This document shows, one piece after another, positions 9,836 through 22,628 of a stretch of 64,000 nt of DNA. The position numbers and the translations under genes are program-made. Below the pieces are notes generated by a model. The model was not told the origin of the DNA and searched no databases. It worked only from the letters and a program-made list of their open reading frames with translations. This DNA comes from Vandiemenella viatica (lineage: Eukaryota; Arthropoda; Insecta; Orthoptera; Morabidae): assembly GCA_031002005.1 (NCBI GenBank), contig JARYHS010006964.1, positions 3,968,001 to 4,032,000 on the forward strand. Direction: 5' to 3'. Each line of letters starts with the position of its first letter. Within the stretch, counting starts at the first letter, position 1.

Positions 9836-10725
9836 GTGTCTGTTACCAACATTCACTATTTCTGTAACTCCATGTTTCACATTTCTTTCTATTTTGATGT
9901 TCATCAACTATTTCAGTCATTCAGGGAAATTTCTTAAAAAGTCAATCACATCCAATAGTAAGTTATTTTATATCTCATGTTTACTTTACTGTTGTAGCAC
10001 CTGTTAGCATTACAGCTGTTTACTGCGTCAGCGGGACAGACTCAGAATCCACTCCTCACTAGATCCTTACACCGTGACAACATGGACGATGAGAGGACAT
10101 GAGGGAGACTGTTGTCAGGTATCTACAAACTGTAAGTTTTGTGAAGCTGCTAAGCTGATAAGTTGAGGAATACACATTGCACTGCACTCTGGGTAAGTGA
10201 CTAAAAACACAGGACTATTGCACAAGATTCCACTTACTGATTTTTAAATCCATTGCATATAAAACAATTAATTGCAAACTATTGTTAATTCATGTTATAA
10301 ACACACGGTGACCTCTATAAATATTAGCAAATGATAAAATAGGACAGTACAGACTTCAAAAACGAATGTCTGGAAGGTATACTGCACCAAATTAAGAATA
10401 CGATGTTAAAGCCAGAACTACCGCCAGTCATATTGTGGAAAGGAAATAGTCTGTATCAGAGAAAGTTCCTTGCAGAAATTAATGTTCAATGTTAAGATTA
10501 AATTTTGAACATTGAAAAGCATGAGAGGCAATAAAATACTGCGCTGTTTGTTGAAAATATACAATAATATATAATATAAAATATACAATAATTAAATACT
10601 GTAAGTTTAAATTTTAAGTGGTTTGGAGCCAGAAGAAAAATGAATCAGCGCTGCTAACAATGGTATTGTCGAAGTATTATAAAGTGTGAGGTGTGCTGAT
10701 GTTATATTGTGGTTTGTTCATGCAG
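9836..10725 (+). other. Upstream region of the ankyrin gene, possible non-coding first exon
   Basis: The ankyrin exon starts at a splice acceptor (TTTGTTCATGCAG ending at 10725), so an upstream exon must exist if the gene is expressed. A relatively GC-rich stretch at about 10020-10118, ending AG/GTATCT, is a candidate first exon with donor. This is weak evidence. The rest is AT-rich. Confidence 0.3.
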
Positions 10726-10732
10726 GTCTCCA

Positions 10733-12342
10733 ATGGACGAGACAGCAAAACTGCTTTTAAGTGCTTTGGCGATGAAGGAAGTGGTTTGCAGACCTATCCA
10801 GCTGTTTCCTGAGGTCTTGGTAAAATTGCTGGGGGATGGTACCATCAGCTGCAGCGAGCTGGAGGTTATGAAGCGCCAGCTGGAGGCTCCAGAGACAGCT
10901 CGCCTCGTGATGTTAGCGCTGTGCCAGGCGGGACACCTGCACCTGCTGTGGATGGCGCTGCACCACCGCCCGGGACTGGGCAGCGAGCCAATCGACGACG
11001 CGTCGTCGACGCCCCTGCACGTGGCCTCGAGGCATGGCCAGCTCGCCGCCGTGCGGATGCAGCTGGACGCGGGGGCGGACCTGGAGGCGGCGAGAGAGAG
11101 TGACGGGTGGACTGCGCTGCACGAGGCGGCGGCGTGTGGAGGCGGCGACATGGTGGGAGTGCTGCTGAGGGTCGGGGCCCAGGCGGAGTGCAGGGACACA
11201 GAGGGCAGGACGCCGCTACAGCTGGCGGCGAGAGAGAGTGACGGGTGTACTGCGCTACACGAGGCGGCGGTGTGTGGAGGCGGCGGCGGGCCCGTCGTGG
11301 CGTGAGTACTGCTGAGGACCGGGGCCCAGCGGAGTGCAGGGCGACAGAGGGCAGGACGCCGCTACAGCTGGCGGCGAGAGAGAGTGACGGGTGTACTGCG
11401 CTACACGAGGCGGCGGTGTGTGGAGGCGGCGGCGGGCCCGTCGTGGCGGGAGTGCTGCTGAGGGCCGGGGCCCAGGCGGAGTGCAGGGCGACAGAGGGCA
11501 GGATCCAGCTACAGCAGGCGGCGAGAGAGAGTGACGGGTGTACAGCGCTACACGAGGCGGCGGTGTGTGGAGGCGGAGGCGGGCCCGTCGTGGCGGGAGT
11601 GCTGCTGAGGGCCGGGGCCCAGGCGGAGTGCAGGGCCACAGAGGGCAGGACCCCGCTACAGCTGGCGGCGAGAGAGAGTGACGGGTGTACTGCGCTACAC
11701 GAGGCGGCGGTGTGTGGAGGTGGCGGCGGCGGCGGGCCCGTCGTGGCGGGAGTGCTGCTGAGGGCCGGGGCCCAGGCGGTGTGCAGGGCCACAGAGGGCA
11801 GGACCCCGCTACAGCTGGCGGCAAGAGAGAGTGACGGGTGTACTGCGCTACACGAGGCGGCGGCGTGTGGAGGCGGCGGTGGGCCCGTCGTGGCGGGAGT
11901 GCTGCTGAGGGCCGGGGCCCAGGCGGAGTGCAGGGCCACAGAGGGCAGGACCCCGCTACAGCTGGCGGCGAGAGAGTGTGACGGGTGTACTGCGCTACAC
12001 GAGGCGGCGGTGTGTGGAGGCGGCGGCGGGCCCGTCACGGCGGGAGTGCTGCTGAGGGCCGGGGCCCAGGCGGAGTGCAGGGCCACAGAGGGCAGGACCC
12101 CGCTACAGCTGGCGGCGAGAGAGAGCGACGGGTGGACTGCGCTACACGAGGTGGCGGTGTGTGGAGGCGGCGGCGGGCCCGTCACGGCGGGAGTGCTGCT
12201 GAGGGCCGGGGCCCAGGCGGAGTGCAGGGCCACAGAGGGCAGGACCCCGCTACAGCTGGCGGGCGAGAGAGAGTGACGGGTGTACTGCGCTTCACGAGGC
12301 GGCGGTGTGTGGAGGCGGCGGTGGGCCCGTCGTGGCGGGAGT
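10733..12342 (+). CDS. Ankyrin-repeat protein, partial, with broken reading frame
   Basis: The start is the ATG at 10733, seven bases after an acceptor at 10725. About 80 residues of helical N-terminus (MDETAKLLLSALAMKEVVCR..) lead into ankyrin repeats: TPLHVASRHGQLAAVRMQLD, DGWTALHEAA, GVLLRVGAQAEC, EGRTPLQLAA. Such repeats bind partner proteins; the partner is unknown. From about 11103 the exon is a 147-bp (49-residue) tandem array rich in glycine. The frame is hit by a TGA at 11303-11305 and loses a base near 11329, then gains one near 12262, so the middle of the array is read in another frame. The coding end is hidden by the gap at 12343. GC content is far above its neighbours. It may be a real exon with assembly errors next to the gap, or a decaying gene. 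Confidence 0.7.
11103..12342 (+). repeat. 147-bp GC-rich ankyrin minisatellite
   Basis: The phrase ACGGGTG recurs at 11103, 11241, 11387, 11534, 11681, 11834, 11981, 12128 and 12276. Spacings are 138, 146, 147, 147, 153, 147, 147 and 148. The 153 unit has two extra glycine codons; 146 and 148 mark the single-base loss and gain. The first unit is shorter and diverged. The array runs into the gap, so true copy number is unknown. Confidence 0.92.
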
Positions 12343-13342
12343 NNNNNNNNNNNNNNNNNNNNNNNNNNNNNNNNNNNNNNNNNNNNNNNNNNNNNNNNNN
12401 NNNNNNNNNNNNNNNNNNNNNNNNNNNNNNNNNNNNNNNNNNNNNNNNNNNNNNNNNNNNNNNNNNNNNNNNNNNNNNNNNNNNNNNNNNNNNNNNNNNN
12501 NNNNNNNNNNNNNNNNNNNNNNNNNNNNNNNNNNNNNNNNNNNNNNNNNNNNNNNNNNNNNNNNNNNNNNNNNNNNNNNNNNNNNNNNNNNNNNNNNNNN
12601 NNNNNNNNNNNNNNNNNNNNNNNNNNNNNNNNNNNNNNNNNNNNNNNNNNNNNNNNNNNNNNNNNNNNNNNNNNNNNNNNNNNNNNNNNNNNNNNNNNNN
12701 NNNNNNNNNNNNNNNNNNNNNNNNNNNNNNNNNNNNNNNNNNNNNNNNNNNNNNNNNNNNNNNNNNNNNNNNNNNNNNNNNNNNNNNNNNNNNNNNNNNN
12801 NNNNNNNNNNNNNNNNNNNNNNNNNNNNNNNNNNNNNNNNNNNNNNNNNNNNNNNNNNNNNNNNNNNNNNNNNNNNNNNNNNNNNNNNNNNNNNNNNNNN
12901 NNNNNNNNNNNNNNNNNNNNNNNNNNNNNNNNNNNNNNNNNNNNNNNNNNNNNNNNNNNNNNNNNNNNNNNNNNNNNNNNNNNNNNNNNNNNNNNNNNNN
13001 NNNNNNNNNNNNNNNNNNNNNNNNNNNNNNNNNNNNNNNNNNNNNNNNNNNNNNNNNNNNNNNNNNNNNNNNNNNNNNNNNNNNNNNNNNNNNNNNNNNN
13101 NNNNNNNNNNNNNNNNNNNNNNNNNNNNNNNNNNNNNNNNNNNNNNNNNNNNNNNNNNNNNNNNNNNNNNNNNNNNNNNNNNNNNNNNNNNNNNNNNNNN
13201 NNNNNNNNNNNNNNNNNNNNNNNNNNNNNNNNNNNNNNNNNNNNNNNNNNNNNNNNNNNNNNNNNNNNNNNNNNNNNNNNNNNNNNNNNNNNNNNNNNNN
13301 NNNNNNNNNNNNNNNNNNNNNNNNNNNNNNNNNNNNNNNNNN
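12343..13342. other. Assembly gap, 1000 N
   Basis: Exactly 1000 N. It begins inside the ankyrin tandem array and ends in unrelated AT-rich sequence. The array is the likely cause of the assembly break. Confidence 0.99.
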
Positions 13343-15794
13343 ATTCATCACCTCGTGAGAGGTAGATCACGAGATTTTGAGGCATGTTTGACACACGTTT
13401 ATCAACAACTAAAAAATTGTAATTTTCGTTGGCCTCTGCGTAAAGTGATACAAACGGCCAGATAGATGAAACGTTTCCTGTATGTTTGCCCAGACATCAT
13501 GGGTCAACAAAGTATTTATTGAAAGACATTATAGTTTCGGGATTAGCATGTTATTATTTATATTTTCTATAAGCGTACTGTGGAAGTAGATAAACATGAT
13601 TCACTTGCTAGGCAAATGTCCCTATATTTAGTCCATTGATTTTAAAATAGGCAGGACTGTACTATTGCCACAGCAGTGAAGGGCACTCTACTTGAATAGA
13701 AATTAAGATGTTCACAAAGGGAACACATTTTATTGTTTTTGTTGATAGTTTTGCAGGGGCCTAGAATAAAAAAAACATATATTTAAAATATCTGAAACCA
13801 TACAGACTTGAGGAAGGTTTCTTTTGAAACCAGTGTGGTGTGATTTTTGCTTTTCATCAATAGTTTCAATAGCTTCAATTTTATTCAAAATTCTGCCCTG
13901 CCACAATTGCTTACAGTACATTCATGTTCTCATTTGAAGGCAGCTGTGACATCATTTTACTAGAATGAGCAGTTAATTTCAAGTATTTTTTTAACAACTT
14001 CTGTACTATTATTTATTGAAAATTAACTCCAAACATTTTCTTTACTGCTGCCAAAAATTAAGAAAACCTAACCAGGTGAGCCATTTGTCAGTGTGAAACA
14101 GAATATAATTTGTTTCTTGCGCCACAAAGAAAAAGAAGAAAGATCTCCAAGTTACACTACTTTTGTGTTTGCACAGCAACTTAAAGAAACTTCACTAATT
14201 AGCATCTAACTGCGAATACAAAAGAATTTTTTTCACTTGCTCAAAATAAATTTATCTCAGACACAGCAATATTTCAGAATGAGCAGGGAATGTTAATTAC
14301 TTAATTAATATAACTTTTTTATGATAGTAATCAGTTTTTTCTGTGTATGTTATAGTATATAATAAATCAAGTTAATAACACTTCCATTACACAAATAAAT
14401 AATGATCAATAATGATTTCTCACCATGCTTTATCAGTCATGGGGTTTATCACTGCTGATAAGAATAACCCTGAATAACCCACTGTTACAAAAATGTATTA
14501 AATGGCTGGTTAGAACTATAGAAAGTTTTTGGTGGTAATGATCATTCTGCTCAGAAATGGGCAGAAAAATATCCATTGCACAAAAAATAACAGTAGCATT
14601 TCCAATGCTAAAAGGGCCCATTTTGTACAATACACTCATTCACATATACCAATACTTCCAATTACCTCTACTGCAATGTGCAACGAATAATATAATTCAT
14701 GGTGGCTTGTGGTTTTTATACTGAGGAAGGCTCAACCGCACAACACACAAAAATATACTTCCAATTAACACGCTTTCTCATGCAAACACCTTTAGCAATT
14801 TAGATAATGATAAATTTTGCATGCTTCTTTAATCTAATCGTTCAACAAATTCTCACTAAATGGTGAAACTTATATCACCGTATTCTAGAGCACTCTAGTG
14901 GAATGTTAACAAACTTAGTGTACCTGTACTATGCTTGATACAATGACCAATCACCAAAACATAAATATTTAACGTCAGTTAATGACGCTTGAAAGCGTAA
15001 ACTGGAGATACAGAGACAGGGATTCGAGAATGGAAGTTCAACCACTCTGCTGATTTCCCTACAATGTAACTACCGTTACAAGAAAAATATGATGGGGTTG
15101 GTACAACTGCTGTAGCCTCTACAAGCTGTGCCAACTAGAAGCACATATTAGCTATACTACGTAAAGCCACGCCCCCAATCCTCTGCTACATTCAGTGTAA
15201 CAGCATTCCAAAGGTTCATGCTTAAAAATACTACCCATTTCAGAAACATTCCTTTATATCAACTGTTCTAAAAATCTTGACTGACAGTGTTTAAATGTGT
15301 GTGGAAAATTCTCGAAATGCTTCCTGTTAATTTAAATTCTGTATTACTCTAATAACATATTTTAATATATCTTTAGGGACAGCTCCACCTCAGAGCCTTT
15401 AACGATTAGCTGCTACTGACACAATTAGTTGTGCATATCTTTAAACCGTGGCAAATACTAGTCAAAAATATTTACAATAAGGTGACCATAGAAGAAACTT
15501 ACAGTAAGACATGTGACACATCAGACCATAGAATCTAAATTACCAACCAGTGAGATGCCTCAGAGTTGGTCTTGATCTGTAGTTAATGTAGATTGTATAC
15601 ATTAATAATACAATAAACCAAGGCTAAAGCAGACTACAAAAGTTGTATACAACATACTCATTATTTATTAATCAAACTACCTTTACTAATATTTAATTTA
15701 ATTGAATAGAGCTCTCGCTCTGGTGGCAATTTTCCTACTCGCTTATTTTTTCCCTTTCCTTTTCCCACTTACTTTTACACTCTACTAATTTCAA
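13343..15794. other. AT-rich region, no gene recognised
   Basis: Only short unsupported ORFs occur. Nothing continues the ankyrin repeats after the gap. A GC-box-like phrase (CACGCCCCCAATCC, about 15170) is seen without an adjacent gene. Confidence 0.4.
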
Positions 15795-16060
15795 ATATAA
15801 ATTGTTATAGCTTTTTTTTTGTAAATTATTAATCAATTCTCTTGATAATTTAAACTAATCCCTTACCCCTAAGCTACAGAAGAAAATTTTTCCATGCCCC
15901 TTTGCTTGAAAATGAGTACCAACTTGTGGTCCTGGTCATCTTTTCCCCTTTATGCTACTCCCCTAATTCTTACTCCAATATCTGTCCATGCCTCATCACC
16001 AATACACTCCTTGTATACTCTCTGGAATCTCTTCACCCTAGTCCTGCCAGCCACTTGAGG
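15795..16060 (-). mobile_element. LINE 3' remnant (copy A)
   Basis: On the minus strand VKRFQRVYKECIGDEAWTDI matches RVMGVYRAYTGDEAWKDI of the fragment at 50346-50945, and the following HKLVLIFKQRGM matches HKLALDFRHKGV. Upstream of the RVKR segment the sequence is no longer LINE. Its counterpart in copy B is 43151-43420. Confidence 0.65.
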
Positions 16061-18009
16061 ATATGGAAGACAGCAAATTACGTTGAATAAGAATATTCCG
16101 GAACAAAATGCTTGGGTTATCAGTGAAGGGTCACAGCTTGTATGCAACAGCCAACTAAATACAGAGCTGACACTCACATACATCAATCACTTTATAACAA
16201 AATAACCTACCAGCTCCTTGAACAGGATGAATGAAATGTCTTGTGCACTCTTCATTAAAGCAGAAAAGAGACCAAGTCGAAGAAATGCCTTCCTCAAGAA
16301 ATTAATCTTTCAGACAGTGATTTGGAACAACAAGTGAATTAATAAAAAAGTATCTAGATACACAAACGCAAGTTAACATATAATTTGGACATGAAACTCG
16401 TGTTTGATTTGTTCAGTTGTTGACACATGACTCTCCTTAGTGCTAAAAAGCTCAATGTATTCTGTGAACACAGCGTAATTATTTAAGATCTACTAAAACA
16501 TAACCATCTTCATTATTGTTATTACTGATAATACAGTTATTATTGTCACAATATATTATCACAAATGCTCCCATACCAGCAGCACTTATGAAGAGGGTTG
16601 ACATCAATCATGTCACTGTGTATGTTATTCGTTAAATCCAGTATTATTCTGTCAAAATAAAACTGCTTGGTGTGTAATAAGGAAAATAAATTGACTTTTC
16701 CTCTCTCTGATGGTGATATGCTGGAAGGTAAGATCATTGGAACGAAGAGGTAAATAAAAAATTACTAAAACAATGTACATACTATCTGCCTATTATAACC
16801 TTTATTTCAAATAAGATAAAAATATACTTGAAATAAAAATTAAACAAATAAAATATGCTTTATTACCAAATGGAGTAATATATGTAAGCAACTCAAGCTA
16901 TAATTGTAATCTTAAGACCTTTAATATTATTATTAATGATTACAGTTCATACTTAAATATACTTGAAAATATATAAAAATAAACTGATGTTTTGAAATAT
17001 TAAAATATAAACAAAAAACAGTTAATGTCTGTAAAATATTTAAAAAGTAATAAACTGTTTTAATATCTACAACATAAATACAGACAAAAAACAAATCTAA
17101 TATTCATTTAAAAAGTTTTGACATTCAAACCACTAGATTCAGTAATTACACCATCATTAAAGATCCGGCCAAAAGTCTTTCGCTCCTCATCAAACTCAGA
17201 ATGTGCTTAAAGAGGTGTTATCAACTAAATCTCATTTCATTACATGTTAGCTAGATAAAAAACATAAATAATACTTATATTACTCATACAAAAATTAAAA
17301 TAATGGTACCAAATAATCGCAAAACACCATTTTTTGGGAATAGAGGCTATGATGCTATTGTTATGTTCAGTATTTACACCAGTTTTACTGTGTAGTTTAT
17401 TGTCCTCCATCAGTCATTGCGAAAATACTGACTGCAGGAAAAACACATTTATAGACACTCGGACGAGAGGGGAAAATTCAAGCATGCTGACTTGTGGAAA
17501 CAGGCATTATTTTATTTTTGCTTTCTTGGTTTGGCTAGAAAAATGTTTTTCGTAACTTTCATTTTGTCTGATATAAAGCATTACTAGTTCATATGCAATG
17601 ACGAAAGGTAAATCTGGTACGTTTTTCTCTTTTTTTCTGGAATACATGTAGGTCAAAATAATATATACAATTTCGAGGGTGAATTTCAAGATGTTGCTCC
17701 ATTGAAACCATATTAAATTAAGAGAATGTAAATGTGTATTGCTATTACACATCCAGATGGCTATGAGAGGGAGGATTACCAACTTGATAGATTGTTTGCT
17801 AAGTTTTAACTTCACTCCTGACTTTCCCAGTTTCGGGTACTGTAAATTTATAACTAACCACAGTGCTTGGTAACTAAACTCTTAGTCTGTGACATATTGG
17901 TTTTGATCTTCAGTGAATTAAGTTATGTAGAAATTAGTAATAAGCTTTTATAAAAACAATAACTACAGTATCAGAATGACTGCATAGATGAGGAAAAAAA
18001 TACTACAGC
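16061..18009. other. Duplicated non-coding stretch (copy A)
   Basis: AT-rich. A frame at 17334-17555 starts like a signal peptide, but its copy B equivalent (44752) is frameshifted after the Cys-rich part, so I do not call it a gene. The site corresponding to the piggyBac insertion of copy B is at about 17776, where A reads GGATTACC. Confidence 0.5.
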
Positions 18010-19816
18010 TGTGGCATATATATGGTTGAATTAATTTGTGGACTAGATGATGTCCCAGATTTCTTACTGAAAATCTGTTCTAATTATGTATCTGCCCCTC
18101 TGGCAAAAATCTTCAACATTTCTGTACAAACTGGAACTTTTCCTGAAATACTCAAAGCTGTATTAGTGACTCCATTGTTAAAAAAGGTCCTCCTGATCAG
18201 TTGTCAAATTATAGGCCTGTATCCCAACTAAGTATTTTTCAAAAATATTAGAAAAACTCTTCCTTGACAGACTCCTTAAGATTTTCAACAAATATGCACC
18301 ACTTTCTACCCAGCAGCATAGATTCAGCAGAAATCAATCTACTCATACAGCAATCTTCGAACTCTTAAATTCTGTTTTAAAAGCTTTGGATGGAAATGAT
18401 ATGGTCATAGGTATTTTCCTAGACCTATCAAAGGCATTTGATGTAATAGATCACGGTATACTATTAACTGGAAAAAATGGGGATAAGAAGGAATTCAAAA
18501 AAACTGGATAAAATCATACCTTGAAAACCGTAAACAAAGAGTGTGGGTTGACTATGAAACAACATGCCAGAAAAATTGTACAAAGGAAAAATTTACCTCA
18601 AATGAACAGTTTGTTAGGTATGGTGTACCCCTAGATTTGTTATTAGGACCTATTTTGTTTCTAATTTATATAGATGACCTCACTAGGAATATCGATCCAA
18701 AAGATGCAGTTCAGTTTGCAGATGACACAAGTGTTTTATTTACCTCCCCGAACATTAAAAATTTAGAATTAACAGCAAATAGAATCATGAGTGAGTTGAA
18801 AAACTAGTTTGACACAAATAATCTAATCTTGAATTCTACAAACAAAAACAATATTCAAGTAACCAAATGTGAAAAAGATCTAAGAATGTATGTGAAACCA
18901 AATTATTGGGATTATGGGTACAACAGAACATGAAATAGGATGGAAATGTAAGTAAATTAGCTAAAGACTGTCCACAGTATGTTACGAAATGGGAATTATT
19001 AGGGATACCACTAGTATTAGTACAGTAATGGAAATATACTACGCCCATTTCCACTCGCTAGTCAGATATGAAATTATTTTCTGGGGTAGCTCATCACAAA
19101 GCACTGATATTTACGATGCAAAAAAGAGCAGTGAGATATATATGTCACCTAAAAAGACTAGAATCGTGTAGAACACATTTAATTAACCTCACCATTCTGA
19201 ATGTTCCACGTCTGTAAATCTATGAAAAAGTTCTTTTCACAAGAGAGTACCCCCTAAGAAATAACAAACTAATAAAAAATGATATGGTGCATAATTACCT
19301 CACTAGAGGACATTCAGATATCTACAAAACGATTTGTAGGACTACTACATATCAAAAACGTTTTTGGTATAACACTCTATAATAAATAACAAGAAGAAAT
19401 AAAAAATGCTTCCTGTAGCTCATTTAAAATAAAACTAAAGGCATTTCTAGTGAGGCACAGTTTTTTCTCTATGGACTCATAAAAAAAATGTATAACACTC
19501 TATAATAAATAACAAGAAGAAATAAAAAATGCTTCCTGTAGCTCATTTAAAATAAAACTAAAGGCATTTCTAGTGAGGCACAGTTTTTTCTCTATGGACT
19601 CATTAGGACTCCTTCAAATTATGTTTTCAACAACTATTGTATTGTTAAATTCTCTTCATATACACTTGTTTTGTCAATGTATTATCAATCATGTATATAA
19701 GTCCCATTATCTCATAATAATATGTAACATCTAATCATCAAAATGACTTATCCAATGTCAAATGTGCACCTGTAATACAACTTGCCTAATGGATCAATAA
19801 AAATCTAATGTAATCT
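18010..19816 (+). mobile_element. Decayed non-LTR retrotransposon with RT domain (copy A)
   Basis: In order: CGLDDVPDFLLKICSNYV, the NYRPVSQLS equivalent (about 18205), FLDLSKAFDVIDH (about 18415-18455), LLGPILFLIYIDDLTRN, the catalytic QFADDTSVLF (about 18710-18740), then AVRYI and a 3' end with ATGGATCAATAAAAATCTAA. The motifs belong to the Jockey/CR1 group of reverse transcriptases. Several frameshifts and stops break the frame. The catalytic FADD is still present here, unlike in copy B. A 123-bp internal tandem duplication lies at 19368-19603. Confidence 0.85.
19368..19603 (+). repeat. 123-bp tandem duplication, copy A only
   Basis: The unit starting TATAACACTCTATAATAAAT at 19368 is repeated at 19491 and ends CTCTATGGACTCAT in both. 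Copy B has a single unit (about 48616-48735). It therefore arose after the segmental duplication, or was lost from B. Confidence 0.9.
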
Positions 19817-22628
19817 GCTGCTGTAAGATATATATTGTATTATGTGACCAATATTAGCAGAGGCTGCAGTTAAGTTAAAAATATATAAGTTGGTAAAACT
19901 AACAGCAAGCATTCTTCGCGACAATATATCAGTATTCAAAAGATATGATATAGTAATTGTGACGATAAGGTATAACTAAACTTATTAAAATGTAACTGTT
20001 TTTGTATTAGCCACAGGCTATTAGAAAATAATAACTTCAAACATTTTTAAAGATGAGCAGTGAACTCTAAACAGTAACAACGTTACGAAAATAACAGGGA
20101 TATTTTGAAAATAATGACTAATTTTCTGGATGTGTTATATACTTGTACTCATTTAAATCGTATATCAAATCAGATAGATGATGTATGGATGATTTCAACA
20201 TGTAGTAAATTCGTTGTATTTATGGGAGCACATGATACTCAATTTCAAATGTGATAATTCAGTCGCAAATGAAAATTTAATTATAAGATAGAACCAAATA
20301 TTGATGTTGTAAGGAAAAACAGTCTCTTAATATTTAAATATTTATTGATTAATGTTTTATTTTATATTGTTCTTAGTTACAGTAATATTTTTTATAATAA
20401 TTTTGCTGATTATTTGAGTTGCACGACAATTATTTTGATGGCAGTACTACATATTATAATATCTGAACAGTGAACTGTAAGTGTAGGAAGAATATTTTTG
20501 ACAGAGAGTAAAAAGATGATCGAGTGTGGACAAATGAAATGAGTAGGCGCGGCTCAGATTCTTAGCTGCAGCTCTATGTAAAAACAGTTAGTTAAAGGAG
20601 ATTACAGAAAATGGCGTACAGGAAGAATGTAATGTGATAAAAATTTAATTTAATGCTCAACATATCAAGTAATGAAATCATATTTAATTACAGGAGACTA
20701 AAACAAACTAAGTGAGGTTCGTAAATGTTTATTTTTGAATTGATGAAGAGTATCGAAGAAAGGCATGACTTTTTTCAATGCTAACCCGAAGGTAAAGTTA
20801 TTAATATTATACATGGTATTCTGTGCCAGAGACGAGGAACCATATAAATAGAAATATTATAAGGTACATAGCTTATTAAACATTATAGAAGATTAAGTAA
20901 AGAATTACATCAAAGCAGTCATTAAAAAAGTATACTGAAGACTTTATAGACAAATATGCTGTATCACTTCCAGCAAGTCTCAGTCATTTTTCCGAATATA
21001 ATTCTTGTGTGATGTAAATAAACAATTAGGTAGCTTTTTACATCACATGTTTACACACTGGGGCATTATGCACCTCCTGCAAACTGTAGAACTTATCATC
21101 ATCATCAACAGAATAAACAATATGCCACTGTACTTACAGTAGATCGAGGAGAGATGTGATATCACAAGAGAGGATAAGAGGATTGGGGGCGTTTCGGCGC
21201 CAACTACAAATTAGCATATAAAGATACAAAATTATGAATATTTTATTTAAAAAAAGAAAGATATTTTTTTGGTTATAGTAGACGCACACCAATACCGACT
21301 ACTTTTCCAAAATTAGTAAAGTTCTCTATTACCTCAAAATAATGAGAAGTCTTCCTTCCACTTAGAAACATCTCCACCTCCTTATGCACCTCTTTCGTAT
21401 TTTAATGTAAAATATCTCGAACAGCTCCTCGATCAGTTACGTGGACATTGAAACTGTTTAATTGGTTATAAGTCAAGATGAATTGAGTTAGTACGAAAAA
21501 CGCGGAACACAACTACAACCATCTGTTGGAAAGAAGTTTGGTTGCAGTTGTGTTGCACTGGTGTATTAAGAGCCTGACTAGGTTGATGAGATCAGAGCGA
21601 CATTGCTGCAGATCCTAACACCTTCAGCCAGAAGAATTACAGGAGAGGATCAGAAATGGAAAAGTCGTTGTCATCACTGAACAAAAACCCTGGCTGATTA
21701 TTTTAAGAAATGATGGAAATAGTAATTGAGGTGCAACCTGATACAAGGAAATTTTAAAAGTACTCAACATATTTTTGCTATTCATTTTGTAAGTTTGACA
21801 CTTGAGAGAGCATGGATTTTTAAGAATCACTAAAGAATATATATATTTCCAAGTAGACAACACTTCCTCAATTCATTGAAATTTGATGTTTTACTACCAG
21901 AATATTTGTGAAACTACACATAAAACATTGTTGTAACTAATAAATGTGATTCTAATTCCTATTCTGAATTAATGTATACAATTAACGATGTTCAAATACA
22001 TTTCCAGTAATATAACATCAAAGAAACATTTCCTTCAAAGTGTAATCAAATTTGAATGAAGATAAACTACATTTTCAAACAGACCTGTAAAGCTAATATT
22101 TATTTGGAACTGCATTAATACAAAAGGGAATAACAACTGTAAAAAAATTAAGTTTATCTACTTTTCAACAAAAGAACAACTTGCATGAAAAAATTCAACA
22201 TCATACAGAATTTATGTAATAAGCCAAATAAATTGTTGAAAAAGTCAGTATTAACTACAGATTATGCTTATAAACACAGAAAAGATTAAGTATTGAATTA
22301 CGTTACATTTCTCGTAACAATGGTTTACATTTCTGAAAGCCATGATAAACATTCTTACAATAAACACGAGGCTTAAAAAGAGTTAATTATTGCTGACAAA
22401 TATAGACTACATAAATAACATTTTTTTTAGTACAAGTGAATAAATAGCATTTGCTCCATCAAAGAAAAATATTAGCATGAAGTCTCAACATTTCGGATCA
22501 ACACAAGGATATTCCTTGAGGTAAGGTAATTGAAGTCTGGTGCTGACTTACAAAAAAATATTTTAAGATTTCTTGAAAATGTGTCAAAAACTTAAGAGCT
22601 ATATTTGAAAAAAAACAATTATTCAATA
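19817..22628. other. Duplicated non-coding stretch (copy A)
   Basis: AT-rich; only short unsupported ORFs. The part 21226-22235 has no counterpart in copy B, where a LINE fragment occupies the position. Confidence 0.5.

Noticed and set aside
11302..11329. Possible mini-intron in the ankyrin array (GTGAGT..CCCAG)
   Set aside because: It would be only 28 bases, too short to splice, and removing it does not rejoin the reading frames.
10866..12342. Long open frames on both strands of the ankyrin array
   Set aside because: GC-rich repeats lack stop codons in several frames. Only the frame with TALHEAA/TPLQLAA motifs has a recognisable fold, and runs through the N gap are meaningless.
15160..15190. 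GC-box-like CACGCCCCCAATCC shared, inverted, with about 21175-21195
   Set aside because: The match is only about 16 bases and has no gene beside either copy.
17334..17555. Signal-peptide-like small protein in copy A
   Set aside because: The copy B equivalent (44752-44958) is frameshifted in the Cys-containing part, and the codon changes do not favour silent sites.
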